Translations under genes and position numbers: made by a program | NCBI RefSeq assembly: GCF_003957745.1 | Contig: NZ_CP020373.1 | Coordinates: 2,480,001-2,544,000 of the forward strand | From: Shewanella khirikhana | Lineage (GTDB): Bacteria; Pseudomonadota; Gammaproteobacteria; Enterobacterales; Shewanellaceae | DNA: 64,000 nt | Direction of reading: 5' to 3' | In this document: positions 29,687 through 39,130 of the stretch, piece after piece | Layout: each line of letters starts with the position of its first letter | Position numbering within the stretch: position 1 is the first letter of the stretch | Notes under the pieces: generated by a model | What the model was told of the DNA's origin: nothing | The model's database searches: none | Seen by the model: the letters and a program-made list of their open reading frames with translations, nothing else

Positions 29687-32600
29687 TTACTTGATGTCCG
29701 CAGCCTCACCCTTGGCAGGCATAGGCTTGGCTTTGAGCGCAGGCACAGGCTCAGCGGTGATTCTGGCTTTCAGCATCTCAACGCCCTTGGCTAGCTGGGC
29801 ATCGAACCCCGTGAAGGTGGCATAAGGCAGGTTGTCGACTTCGACATCCGGGCTCACGCCACGGCCTTCAATCACCCAGCGACCATCGATGGCGTACTGA
29901 GGATACTCGGCCACCCGCGCCATACCACGGTCAGTCAGCGAGTTACGGCCAGAGAGCCAGACACCGGCACCGGCAGTTTGCTTACCCACCAGCGGCGCCA
30001 GACCCAGTGCCTTGATACCGGCAGAGAAGGTTTCACCGTCTGAGTAAGTCAGCTGGTCGGTCAGCACCACCAGATGGCCTCGGAAGGTTTGCTGCATGTT
30101 GGTGGAGGCATCGCCGTGGGTCGGCTGCCAGAAGGCCCAGGCCTTACGCAGCAGTTTTTCAATCACCCAGCTGTCGATATTGCCGCCGCGGTTACGACGC
30201 ACATCGATAATCAGCCCCTCTTTGTCATAGTTGGCGTAGAATTCGCGGGCAAAGGAAGCAATGTCGCCGGCGCCCATGGCGTACAGGTGCAGATAGCCAA
30301 TCTTGCCGTCGCTGTCCTTGCTCACCTTTGAAGCGTTATGGGTTACCCAGTCCTGATATCTGAGCTTGTCTTCTTCGTTCACAGACACAGGCCACACGAC
30401 GGTTTGCACCGCCTTACTGCCGCGCTTCAATGACAACAGCACCTGCTTACCACCCTGATTGCGCAGCATGGAGGCCACGTCTGCCACTGTGCTCACCTTA
30501 CGGCCATTGATGGCGGTAATAAGGTCGCCTTCGCGGGCGTCCACACCGGGACGGGCCAGCGGCGCCGCCATGTTGGGCAGCTCTGGATCGGTTTTCAGAA
30601 TATGCTCAATCTTCACGCCCTGGGAGCTTTGCGCCAGGCGGGCACCCAGCCCGGCCGGATTTGGCGTATTGGCATCCCTGGGCATATCGCCGCCACGCAC
30701 CTGTGAGTGCAGTGCATCCAGCTCGCCCATCATCTGCATAAAGAGATCGTTCAGTTCATGGCGGTCAGTGACTCGCTCCAGCAGTGGCAGATACTTGTTG
30801 CGGGTAGCTTGCCAATCGACGCCACGCATCTTCTTGTCGAAGAAAGAATCTCTGTGCATCAACCAGGCATCGTCGAACATCTGGCGCCATTCGGCCTTGG
30901 GGCTCAGCTCCATCTGCCAATCCTGGGTACGTACTCTGGCGTTGGCCAGATCCCCGGGCAGCTTGTCGCCTGCATCCACAATCAGCAGCTCTTTGCCATT
31001 GCTCTTTTTCGACAGCAACAGCTTTTTACCATCCGCCGACAACACATAGTTGCCGATATCGTCGGCAAAGGTCTCAAGCTTGGGCGAAAGACCATCAAAC
31101 TTGGCGACCTTCAGTGACGACTGCTGACCGGCGATATCGCCATCGAGCACATAAAGCTTGCCATCGGCAAGACTCAGATTACTGAAATTCCCCGTACCTA
31201 CAGGCACTTGCCACAGGCGGCCTTGGATACCGTCCCAGTCCACCTTAAGCTTAAGTTCGCCCTCGGACTTTTCAGGCACGGGGGTGCTGAGCTCTGTTGG
31301 ACGCTCAAAAGCAAAACGGGCATCGGCGCTTAAGGCCAGCGCAAACACGCCGGTGCGGCGGTCAAACACAGGGCCCATGTTGCGATCGCCCCATGGCGAG
31401 CCTGGGGTGGCGTTAAATTCACGGTTCGACAGGAAGTAGAGCCACTGACCATCGCGGCTGAAGGCTGGCGAGAAGGATTCATACTTGTCGCTGGTGAGAC
31501 TGTGCTGCTTCTTCTCTTCCAGGCTATAGAGCACCACTTGCTGGCGCTGCTTGCCCATTTCATTCATCGATAGCGCAATAAAGCGGCTGTCCGGCGACCA
31601 GATGATGTCGCCGTAGGGGCCCAGGCCCTGATGACCGGAGACAATCAGGCTGTTGCTGCCTTTTTTGATGTCATACAGGTACAGGTTGCCTTCATAGTCG
31701 TCGTGGGCCAGATAGCGGCCGTCCGGGGAGGCTACCAGGCTCATACGCATGGTTTTGGCATCCTTGGTCAGCTGCACTGCGCCTTCACTGCCATCGGCCG
31801 GGAAGCGCCACAGCTCCTGCTCGCCGGAGGCATCGCTTATGCCGTAGACATACTTGCCTTCGCTGCCAAGCACGGCGTTACGCACCCGACTGTCGGCAGG
31901 CGAGCTGATTTGCACCAGACGGCGACCATCGGTGGCGGCAATGGCCACCTGGCTGCGCGCGGTAATCACGGCTTTATCGCCAGAGGGGGCAAAACGCACG
32001 TCGCTGACATAGTCCATGGGGTTATTTACCCAGCGCGCACGGCGGGCGGGGAAATCTGACGTCAGTTGCAGTGGCAGCACGCTATCTTTGCCGCTGGCAA
32101 TATCCAGCGTACGGATATCGGCGCCCATCTGGAAAATCAGCTTGCCGTTATTAATGCGGGCGGCGCGGATCTGGAAGTCTTTGTATTGGCTGTGCTGCTT
32201 AAGATCCTGACCATCCGGCGTCACCGAATAGAGGTTGTCGTTGCCATCGGCATCGCTGATGAAATAGAGGCGTCCATCCCAGAACATTGGCTGGCGCAAA
32301 GAGCCTTCATGACCAGCCAGCAGCCGCTCGGCTTCTGTTTTACTGCCAAGTTTATAGCGCCACAGCTCTCCGCGGGCACCGCCGCGATACACCTTGGCAT
32401 TGTCACCTGTGGCCTGCAGACCAAAACGCACGAAATACAAATAGTCGCCACTGCTGTCGAGCGCGCCTTCAATGGCATCGGCCAGCGGCAGATCTTCGGT
32501 CGTCAGCGACACAGGATCCGCAAGTCTCAGCACCCAGTAATTGGCCGGGCCAAAGACATTATTGGTGGAATACAGCACCTTGCCGTCCTGACTCCAGCCC

Positions 32601-32938
32601 TGCAGGCGAACGCGGGCGTTTTCGAAGCTGACGCGCTTGGGCTCACCGCCGCTGATGGGCATCACATAGACTTCATCGGTGCCGTCATAATTGGCCACAA
32701 AGGCCAGTTGCTTGCCGTCGGGGGAAATGCGCGCCTGGGTTTCTTCGGCGGCCTGGGTGGTCAGACGGCTGGCATGTTCACTGCCAACACGGCCAAGCCA
32801 CAGATCGCCTTCGGCGGTGAACACCAGGGTGTCGTTGTGCAGTTCGGGGAAGCGGAAGTAACCTTCACTGCCGTAGGCTGGCAGACCAAAGGTGCCCAGG
32901 GCCAGCAGGCAGCCGGCAACGGAGAGACGCAGTTTCAT
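29687..32938 (-). CDS. Exported tricorn-like S41 protease (beta-propeller, PDZ, S41)
   Basis: 1083 residues. Signal peptide (about 1-23), a long TolB/WD40-like beta-propeller region (about 30-640), a helical tricorn core (AEWRQMFDDAWLMHRDSFFDKKMRGVDW, about 690-715), a PDZ domain (DAREGDLITAINGRKV...), and the C-terminal S41 peptidase with the IDVRRNRGGNIDSW segment and the nucleophile Ser in TYSDGETFSAG (about residue 965). This layout matches archaeal tricorn and its bacterial homologues that cut peptides into short pieces. Probably periplasmic. Monocistronic. It lies beside an M61 aminopeptidase on the same strand. Confidence 0.92.
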   Translation of the reverse strand: MKLRLSVAGCLLALGTFGLPAYGSEGYFRFPELHNDTLVFTAEGDLWLGRVGSEHASRLTTQAAEETQARISPDGKQLAFVANYDGTDEVYVMPISGGEPKRVSFENARVRLQGWSQDGKVLYSTNNVFGPANYWVLRLADPVSLTTEDLPLADAIEGALDSSGDYLYFVRFGLQATGDNAKVYRGGARGELWRYKLGSKTEAERLLAGHEGSLRQPMFWDGRLYFISDADGNDNLYSVTPDGQDLKQHSQYKDFQIRAARINNGKLIFQMGADIRTLDIASGKDSVLPLQLTSDFPARRARWVNNPMDYVSDVRFAPSGDKAVITARSQVAIAATDGRRLVQISSPADSRVRNAVLGSEGKYVYGISDASGEQELWRFPADGSEGAVQLTKDAKTMRMSLVASPDGRYLAHDDYEGNLYLYDIKKGSNSLIVSGHQGLGPYGDIIWSPDSRFIALSMNEMGKQRQQVVLYSLEEKKQHSLTSDKYESFSPAFSRDGQWLYFLSNREFNATPGSPWGDRNMGPVFDRRTGVFALALSADARFAFERPTELSTPVPEKSEGELKLKVDWDGIQGRLWQVPVGTGNFSNLSLADGKLYVLDGDIAGQQSSLKVAKFDGLSPKLETFADDIGNYVLSADGKKLLLSKKSNGKELLIVDAGDKLPGDLANARVRTQDWQMELSPKAEWRQMFDDAWLMHRDSFFDKKMRGVDWQATRNKYLPLLERVTDRHELNDLFMQMMGELDALHSQVRGGDMPRDANTPNPAGLGARLAQSSQGVKIEHILKTDPELPNMAAPLARPGVDAREGDLITAINGRKVSTVADVASMLRNQGGKQVLLSLKRGSKAVQTVVWPVSVNEEDKLRYQDWVTHNASKVSKDSDGKIGYLHLYAMGAGDIASFAREFYANYDKEGLIIDVRRNRGGNIDSWVIEKLLRKAWAFWQPTHGDASTNMQQTFRGHLVVLTDQLTYSDGETFSAGIKALGLAPLVGKQTAGAGVWLSGRNSLTDRGMARVAEYPQYAIDGRWVIEGRGVSPDVEVDNLPYATFTGFDAQLAKGVEMLKARITAEPVPALKAKPMPAKGEAADIK

Positions 32939-33298
32939 TGGGTGATTGTCCTGTCGTTTTAGCTATCTTTTTTTGTCTGTATCAGGAACGCTTTCGCTGA
33001 TAAACCATGCCGCCAAACGCCTGAGTTGGCGCATTTCCGTCGCGCCCCGAATAAAGGCGCGAACTTAAACCGATGCTGCGCTTGGCAAAATAAACCCGAC
33101 ACTACCAGAGCAGCACGCCCTTGGCAGCAGAAACCGTTAACAGAAGTTTTAGCAAATGTGTATTTGGCACCCTGTGCGTTAACTAAGGCGGCAACCAAGG
33201 CTCAGGACACTAAAGTGTGCCGTAACATGACCAACCACAATAAAAAAGCCGCCGCTGTGGTTACACTGCGGCGGCTTTTTTGGGGGGACTCAGAGGCC
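32939..33298. other. Intergenic region between the tricorn-like and M61 genes
   Basis: 360 bases. The part beside 32939 should hold the promoter of the tricorn-like gene, while 33242-33281 is the terminator of the M61 gene. I see no gene or RNA in between. Confidence 0.6.
33242..33281 (-). terminator. Intrinsic terminator of the M61 gene
   Basis: A 14-bp stem (33242-33255 with 33268-33281) with a GCCGCCGC core, a 12-base loop and A/T runs on both strands. Confidence 0.85.
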
Positions 33299-35095
33299 TT
33301 AGCTCTTCTTAAAGTCGCCCTTGGCATCGAACGGCCAATCAATGCCGAGCCAGGCCTTGAAGAAGGCTTTCTGCTTGGACGATACCTTGTCGAGCGGCTT
33401 GATTTCGGCCTTGCCTTCGGGGCGGGCGCTGAGTTCAAGTTCGGTCTCGCTGAGCTTATCGTCGACAAAATAGCTCACCCGCACCTTGTCGCCGGGTTTG
33501 AAGTCCGCCAGACGCTTATCAAAACCATCGGCGGTGACTTTCAAACCATTAATGGCAACAATTTCGTTGCCTGCCACCAGACCGGCTTTCCAGGCGTTGC
33601 CGCCACGGTCCAGCGTCTGGATCTTAAGGCCGCTTTGGGTAAAGCCGGGGTATGGCTTTTGTTTGCCCTCTTTGCCATAAGCAAGCTTAAGGCCTGCGTG
33701 GGACAAGAGCTCATCGAAATCCAGCGCCAGCGGGCTGTCGATATTGGCATGCCACCAGGAGGCGTAATCCTTACCTGTCAGCGACTTAAGAATGCCTTTG
33801 ACGTCAGACTCTGTATAGCCCTTTGGCAGGGCAAAGTCCCTGTACAGATTGCGGTGTACATCGCGGTAGGAGTGCTTGAGTTTGGTATCGCTGAGAATGG
33901 CCATATCCAGCGCCAGCGAGGCCATGTAACCCTCGGAGTAAATATTCACGCTGTGGTTATGGGCATAGTCGCCGCCCTGGGCCACCCACTGCCCCAAACT
34001 CGCCTCGGCCACCGACTGGATTTCACGGCCGGGAGTGTGCTGGTGCCTGTCGATACGGGTAGCTATGTCTTCCAACAGCTCCTTGGGGGTGATCACGCCG
34101 GCGCGGGCCAGAAGCTGATGCTGGAAGTAGCTGGTGGAGCCTTCGGCCATCCACAGCAGACTGGTCATGGCTTCATTTTGATAGTCGTAAGGCACCAAAC
34201 CCGCCGGACGGTAGGCTTTCACGTTCCAGGTATGGATAAATTCGTGAGAGGCAGTGGAGATAAAGCGGATGTAGTCCTTTCGCTCGCGGAACATAAAGCG
34301 TGGCAGCTGAATTACCGTTGAATTGAGGTGCTCCGTGGCGCCGCGGGCACCACTGGTGGCATGCACCATGTAGACATAACGCTCAAACGGAAAGCCGTCC
34401 CAGATGGCATTGGCCTGGGTGCCAAGCTTGGTCAGGTCAGTCACCATCTGTTCGAGGTCATAATTGCCCTCGCCCCACACCACCAGCTCATAGTCGCGCC
34501 CAGCGGATGTAAACTGCCTGTGGTGGCTGAAGCCGGTTTCGATGGGAGAATCCACCAGCACATCGTAATTGGGGGCTACAAAACTGTGGGCGCCGTTGCC
34601 ACTTTGCATGCCGGAATAGCTTTGCCAATCGCCGGGAACGTTAAGGCTTACCGTCACTGCTTCATCCCGAAACGCCGGGCTGTACATAAAGACGCTGCTG
34701 GCATCCAAATAAGCATGGGTTGCATCTATATGGCGGGTGCGCTGTCCAAGCTCATCGGCATAAAGCTGATAGCTCACGCTCACCTTGCTGGGTTTGGCAA
34801 GCTGGATAACCCACTCGCCGCTGGCGTTTCGCTGCCAGGGCAGCTCCTGGCCATTTTCATCCACGGCCACAAAGCGGCGCACCCCGTCCGCCAGTGGTAA
34901 TTCCTGATATTTACCGGTGCGCCATACCGGCAGGTTCACGCTGAAATCACCGGCGGCGACTTGAGGAAATTTCACTTCCACCTTCGCCAAATGGTGGGTA
35001 GGTGAAGTCAGATCAATCTGGTAGTCCACCCCGGCCCAGGCGGAGCTCGCCAAAAAAAGTGACAGGGGTAAAAAGGCTGTTATCTTTTGTTCCAC
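33299..35095 (-). CDS. Exported M61-family metallopeptidase (glycyl aminopeptidase-like)
   Basis: 598 residues starting at GTG 35095, which has AAGGA eight bases upstream. Signal peptide (about 1-21, SAWA). The N-terminal beta domain is followed by the gluzincin active site HEFIHTWN (about residues 280-287) and the third zinc ligand in WMAEGSTSYFQ (about 315). A PDZ domain near 490-570 (GLVAGNEIVAINGLKV) completes the M61 layout. Zinc aminopeptidase that prefers small N-terminal residues in known members; probably periplasmic. Together with the neighbouring tricorn-like protease it would complete the degradation of peptides. Confidence 0.92.
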   Translation of the reverse strand: MEQKITAFLPLSLFLASSAWAGVDYQIDLTSPTHHLAKVEVKFPQVAAGDFSVNLPVWRTGKYQELPLADGVRRFVAVDENGQELPWQRNASGEWVIQLAKPSKVSVSYQLYADELGQRTRHIDATHAYLDASSVFMYSPAFRDEAVTVSLNVPGDWQSYSGMQSGNGAHSFVAPNYDVLVDSPIETGFSHHRQFTSAGRDYELVVWGEGNYDLEQMVTDLTKLGTQANAIWDGFPFERYVYMVHATSGARGATEHLNSTVIQLPRFMFRERKDYIRFISTASHEFIHTWNVKAYRPAGLVPYDYQNEAMTSLLWMAEGSTSYFQHQLLARAGVITPKELLEDIATRIDRHQHTPGREIQSVAEASLGQWVAQGGDYAHNHSVNIYSEGYMASLALDMAILSDTKLKHSYRDVHRNLYRDFALPKGYTESDVKGILKSLTGKDYASWWHANIDSPLALDFDELLSHAGLKLAYGKEGKQKPYPGFTQSGLKIQTLDRGGNAWKAGLVAGNEIVAINGLKVTADGFDKRLADFKPGDKVRVSYFVDDKLSETELELSARPEGKAEIKPLDKVSSKQKAFFKAWLGIDWPFDAKGDFKKS

Positions 35096-35235
35096 TCTGT
35101 TGTCCTTATAGGTATGATGGAATCACTTAAAAAGGGCTTGAGTATAACAAGACTATCAACTCCCCTCATCCCGATGTCACAAATGCTGACAATTTCGCGT
35201 TTTTCCACAGGGGAGACTTGGGCGATGGAAAATCT

Positions 35236-37392
35236 ATGCGACTACTTTCATTGGTATTTTTTGTATTAATCTTTGCTTTTTCCCCTTTGGCGTCGGCCAA
35301 AGACCTCAAGTCCGAAGAAATTCAGCTAAGAGAAACACCCCAGCAGTTGTTTGACCGTGTCAGCGCTGCCCTGTCGTTGCCCCAGACACCGCTGGCCTCC
35401 AGCGAGCAGCTGAGCTTTTATGCCCGCGAACAGGGGCTGTCCCCGCAGGAATTATCAGAGCTGCTGGCACTGATAGCCCGCGCCAATCTGCAACCCAACG
35501 TCAGCAACAGCAGCAAGCGTCAGGACGTTGATATCATCATCCAGTCACTGGAAAACACCGCCACCTCCCCTTACCAAAAAGCCATGGCGCTGATGCTCAA
35601 AGGCCGGGCAATGGCGCGGCTTGACCAACGTTTCGAAGACGCCGCCAGCTACTTTATTCAGTCGCTTACCGTGGATCAGGAGAGCCAGAGCCTGGAGTCG
35701 CAACTGCTGCGCCTCAACCTGCACGAGCAGCTTGGCACCATGTACCTGCTTATCAATCAGGATGTGACTGCGCTTGTACATCTGCAGAAGTTTCGCGACC
35801 ATGCCTATCAGCTCAGAAACGACTACCTGATAGCTTCCGCCGAGGCCGAGCTTGGCAAGTACTACATCAAAAAACAGGAGTTGACCAAGGCTCTGCAGCA
35901 CTACAGCGAAGCCTTACGGCTGTCAGACCGTGAAAACCATCCATTCCAGCGCGCTTTTTTTGAAATGCAGCTCGCCAAGGTGTACCGGGATCTGGGACAA
36001 AGCTCCGATGCGCTGGCCCACGCCCATGAGGCGGCCGAGACCTACACCCGCCTCGGCATAGATGGTTACCTCTCCTCCACCCTGACTGTTATCGCCGTGA
36101 CCCACGCCGGTAACAATGAGTGGAACAAGGCCATCGATTATTACCTCAATGCTCAGCAGGTCGACCGGCGCAGCGGCAATTTCAGTGCCCTGGCGCGTAA
36201 TTTCCACAACCTCGGCGAAGCCTACAGCAAACTGGATGAGAACGACCTTGCGCTGAATTATCTGGAACAGGCCAACCAGATGTTTGTTGAGCGCAAGATG
36301 AAACATTATCTGGTTCACAACGAGGTGTTGCTCGCAGAAATCCATTGCAAGATGAGCCATTGGGCCGACTGTATTATCCACGCCGATAAGGCGCTGCCGT
36401 TGGCGGAGCAGCAATCGCTCGATGATGTGAAAATAAGCGCCCTCAAACAAAAAATCATTGCCGCCAAGGCGCTGGAAGATTTGAATGCCGCCATCGAACA
36501 TCAGGCGTTGATTATCGAGTTGATGGACAGCCCCAAGGCCGCCGAAGCGACGGTAACAGGCGCCGCCTCGGCATTGACCGAACAGAAGCTGAAACTGGAT
36601 TTGCATCAAAAAGTGCAGCAGCTTGAAAACGCCAGCGACACCTTAAGAGAACGCACCATACTCGCCGCCGGCGCTGTGATGCTGGCACTGATTTTAGCCA
36701 CCATTGTTGGTCACTATCGCCGCTCAAAACTTGAGCTTAAAGCCCAGTGCCAGGAGCTTGCTGCCCGCCTGCCCCAGGATCCCATCACCGGTCGCGATGG
36801 CTACCGTGCCCTCTGTACTGCACTTGAGAAGGGCCAGGTGAAGGCACTGGCACTGCTGCGTGTTCCGAGTCTGTGTGAGGCCGATATTCAGCTGGGTCAG
36901 CAGCGCATGGTTGACGCCACCCTGGGCGCTCTTGGCGCAATAGAAACCCTGCCGGGCATCAAAGCCTATCCAATGCGCCCCGGACTAATTGCCCTGGCAC
37001 TGGACGGTGCCATCGATGCCCCCGATGCCCTGCTGTTTAATCTGCGTAACCAGCTCACCGACCTTGAAGGCCAGCTGCAACTTGGTTTTATCAACCTGCC
37101 GCTGCTGCCAAACCCTGAACTGTCCATTCCCCACGGCATTCATCTGGAAGTGCTGCAAATGGCATTGGCAGGCATAGATTCGCTCGCCGAGACCAGCGAC
37201 ATATACCTTGGTTTCCGGGCGCTGGACTTTACCCCATCGGCGGTCTTCAGCCAGCCACTGTATTTGCACCTGGAGAAGAGTATCGGCCGCGGTCTGGTGC
37301 GGGTGGAAACCAACGGTGGCAAGGAAAATCTGCGTTGGCCACTGTGGAAAATGCCGGATTATGCCGATAAGGAACTGCCGGATGTGATTTAG
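35236..37392 (+). CDS. TPR-repeat membrane protein with degenerate GGDEF-like C-terminal domain
   Basis: 718 residues from ATG 35236, which begins a signal peptide (RLLSLVFFVLIFAF...ASA). The periplasmic part (about 90-420) holds at least six TPR-like helix pairs (e.g. AEAELGKYYIKKQELTKALQ; ARNFHNLGEAYSKLDENDLA). A coiled coil (about 440-475) leads to one membrane segment (ILAAGAVMLALILATIVG). The cytoplasmic tail opens with DPITGRDGYRAL, like the DPLTGLxNRRxL that starts GGDEF domains, and keeps its length, but the catalytic loop reads YPMRPGLIAL in place of GGDEF. It is therefore probably not an active cyclase. An intact GGEEF gene lies 135 bases downstream on the same strand. Alternative starts are TTG 35218 and an out-of-frame ATG at 35225. 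Confidence 0.8.
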   Translation: MRLLSLVFFVLIFAFSPLASAKDLKSEEIQLRETPQQLFDRVSAALSLPQTPLASSEQLSFYAREQGLSPQELSELLALIARANLQPNVSNSSKRQDVDIIIQSLENTATSPYQKAMALMLKGRAMARLDQRFEDAASYFIQSLTVDQESQSLESQLLRLNLHEQLGTMYLLINQDVTALVHLQKFRDHAYQLRNDYLIASAEAELGKYYIKKQELTKALQHYSEALRLSDRENHPFQRAFFEMQLAKVYRDLGQSSDALAHAHEAAETYTRLGIDGYLSSTLTVIAVTHAGNNEWNKAIDYYLNAQQVDRRSGNFSALARNFHNLGEAYSKLDENDLALNYLEQANQMFVERKMKHYLVHNEVLLAEIHCKMSHWADCIIHADKALPLAEQQSLDDVKISALKQKIIAAKALEDLNAAIEHQALIIELMDSPKAAEATVTGAASALTEQKLKLDLHQKVQQLENASDTLRERTILAAGAVMLALILATIVGHYRRSKLELKAQCQELAARLPQDPITGRDGYRALCTALEKGQVKALALLRVPSLCEADIQLGQQRMVDATLGALGAIETLPGIKAYPMRPGLIALALDGAIDAPDALLFNLRNQLTDLEGQLQLGFINLPLLPNPELSIPHGIHLEVLQMALAGIDSLAETSDIYLGFRALDFTPSAVFSQPLYLHLEKSIGRGLVRVETNGGKENLRWPLWKMPDYADKELPDVI

Positions 37393-37527
37393 CAGTCAAA
37401 AATGCAGCAGCCGCACCCGGTCTGCATTTGCACAATCCGGTGATTGCTATACCATTAACCCAATGGGCACGATGCCAATATCCATCGCGGTTCAGAGCAC
37501 CGCACACACGTCAGGAAAGCATTCTGC

Positions 37528-39084
37528 ATGAAGGATTCCAACGAGGCGATCTCGCAAATCACCTTACTCAAACAGAAGCTCCATTCTGCCAAAGTGGCAT
37601 TGGACGAACTGAACGAAGATCGCAACACCAAGCTGCAGACATTGCTTCAGTTTATCGGGCATCTCAGCCTCGCCTGTAAGGGGCAAAATCTCGAACTCGA
37701 TAACAAGCTGGCCAAGCTGCGCCATCAATTGTCGACCTTCGAGCGACTCGACGATGCCCTGCCAGAACTGGTTGAGGTTGAACGCCTGCTCAAGGGCCAG
37801 TACCACCATGTGATGGCTCAGCTCGAAGAAAGCCGCGCCGGACTTGGCAGGGTTATCCGCCAAATTCAGCGCGTCGATTCAGTGCCTGACAAGCTCAAAA
37901 AAGAAGTCACCTACTTCAAACAGGATCTCGCCAAACCGCTGCACACCGTATGGGAATACATTCCCAAAGTAGAGCAGCTGATTGGCTTCTATGAAGAAAT
38001 CCTCGCCCAGCAATTCCAGAGTGGTGAAAAGCTTGCCGTGCTGCCCAAGCACAGACAACTGGCCCACGAACTGGCGCAGATGATTTCGGAAATCGAGTTT
38101 CGTAAAGATCAGCGCGATCAGGTGCTGGTTATCAAAGAAATGCTCGCCGGTGATATCGAAGTGGAAGGTCTGCTCGATGCCTACCAGACCATTTTGTCGC
38201 TGCTGATAGACAATATCGCCCGCGAGAAAAGCGCCTCCCAGGAATTCCTCTACGCCCTTAACGATGCCCTGTCGGCGGTGCGTGAGGTGGTGAGCGATTC
38301 ATACAATCACGCCCAGCGCAGCCATCAGCTCAAGCATCAGCTAAACCGCGAAATCAATACCCGGGTCGACAGCGTTGGCGAAGCGATTGTCGACATTGAA
38401 GATATTGGCATGCTCAAGAGCCAGATCACCGAGCAGCTGTCCAGCCTGCGCTCTGCCCTGGCCCGCAAAGAAGCCCTGGAGCAGCGTGAACAGGCGCTGC
38501 TGCGCAAGTCGATGGAGACCATGCGCAAGGAGCTGAACGAGCTGTCAGAAGAAGCCAGCAACTACAAAGAGCGCCTGTTTGAGCAGCAAAAACTCAACCT
38601 GCTCGACAGCCTGACCCAGCTGCCAAACCGTGCCGCACTCGAAGAGCGCATGGAGCAGGAGTTCCGCAACTATCAACGCCACAAGCATCCGCTGTGGGTG
38701 GCGGTAGCCGATATCGATCACTTCAAATCCATCAACGACAACTTTGGCCACAGCACGGGTGATAAAACCCTGCAGGTGATTGCCATGGCACTGAAAAACT
38801 CGCTGCGTGATACTGAGTTTGTTGCCCGTTATGGCGGCGAAGAATTCGTTCTGCTAATACCAGAGGTGTCGGCTTCAGATATTGAACAGCTGCTGAACCG
38901 GGTACGAGAGAAAGTAAAAAATATTCCATTTAAATTTAAAAATCAGAGAATTACAGTTACAGTATCTATAGGGGCTGCTCGCGTGATGGACAACGAGCTC
39001 ATTCACGAAACCTTCGAGCGAGCCGACGCAGCCCTTTACAAAGCCAAACATGAAAGCAGAGACAGGGTGATCATCGACAACTAG
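37528..39084 (+). CDS. Diguanylate cyclase (GGEEF) with long helical N-terminal domain
   Basis: 518 residues, AGGAAAG upstream of the ATG. The first 340 residues are hydrophilic and strongly helical, with coiled-coil character near 290-350 and no membrane segment or known sensor domain. The C-terminal GGDEF domain is complete: DSLTQLPNRAALEERM, DIDHFKSINDNFGH, and YGGEEFVLL. The product-inhibition I-site RxxD reads RDTE, a conservative change that may weaken feedback. Predicted role: synthesis of cyclic-di-GMP in the cytosol. Downstream of the TPR/degenerate-GGDEF gene, which may regulate it. Confidence 0.9.
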   Translation: MKDSNEAISQITLLKQKLHSAKVALDELNEDRNTKLQTLLQFIGHLSLACKGQNLELDNKLAKLRHQLSTFERLDDALPELVEVERLLKGQYHHVMAQLEESRAGLGRVIRQIQRVDSVPDKLKKEVTYFKQDLAKPLHTVWEYIPKVEQLIGFYEEILAQQFQSGEKLAVLPKHRQLAHELAQMISEIEFRKDQRDQVLVIKEMLAGDIEVEGLLDAYQTILSLLIDNIAREKSASQEFLYALNDALSAVREVVSDSYNHAQRSHQLKHQLNREINTRVDSVGEAIVDIEDIGMLKSQITEQLSSLRSALARKEALEQREQALLRKSMETMRKELNELSEEASNYKERLFEQQKLNLLDSLTQLPNRAALEERMEQEFRNYQRHKHPLWVAVADIDHFKSINDNFGHSTGDKTLQVIAMALKNSLRDTEFVARYGGEEFVLLIPEVSASDIEQLLNRVREKVKNIPFKFKNQRITVTVSIGAARVMDNELIHETFERADAALYKAKHESRDRVIIDN

Positions 39085-39130
39085 CCCCAACGGGAGGCCG
39101 GCAACTCCTGTCACTGCTTAAGGAGTTGCT

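Noticed and set aside
33026..34321. 431-codon open frame antisense to the M61 gene
   Set aside because: It crosses the M61 terminator and opposes a full-length, motif-complete gene; no known domain.
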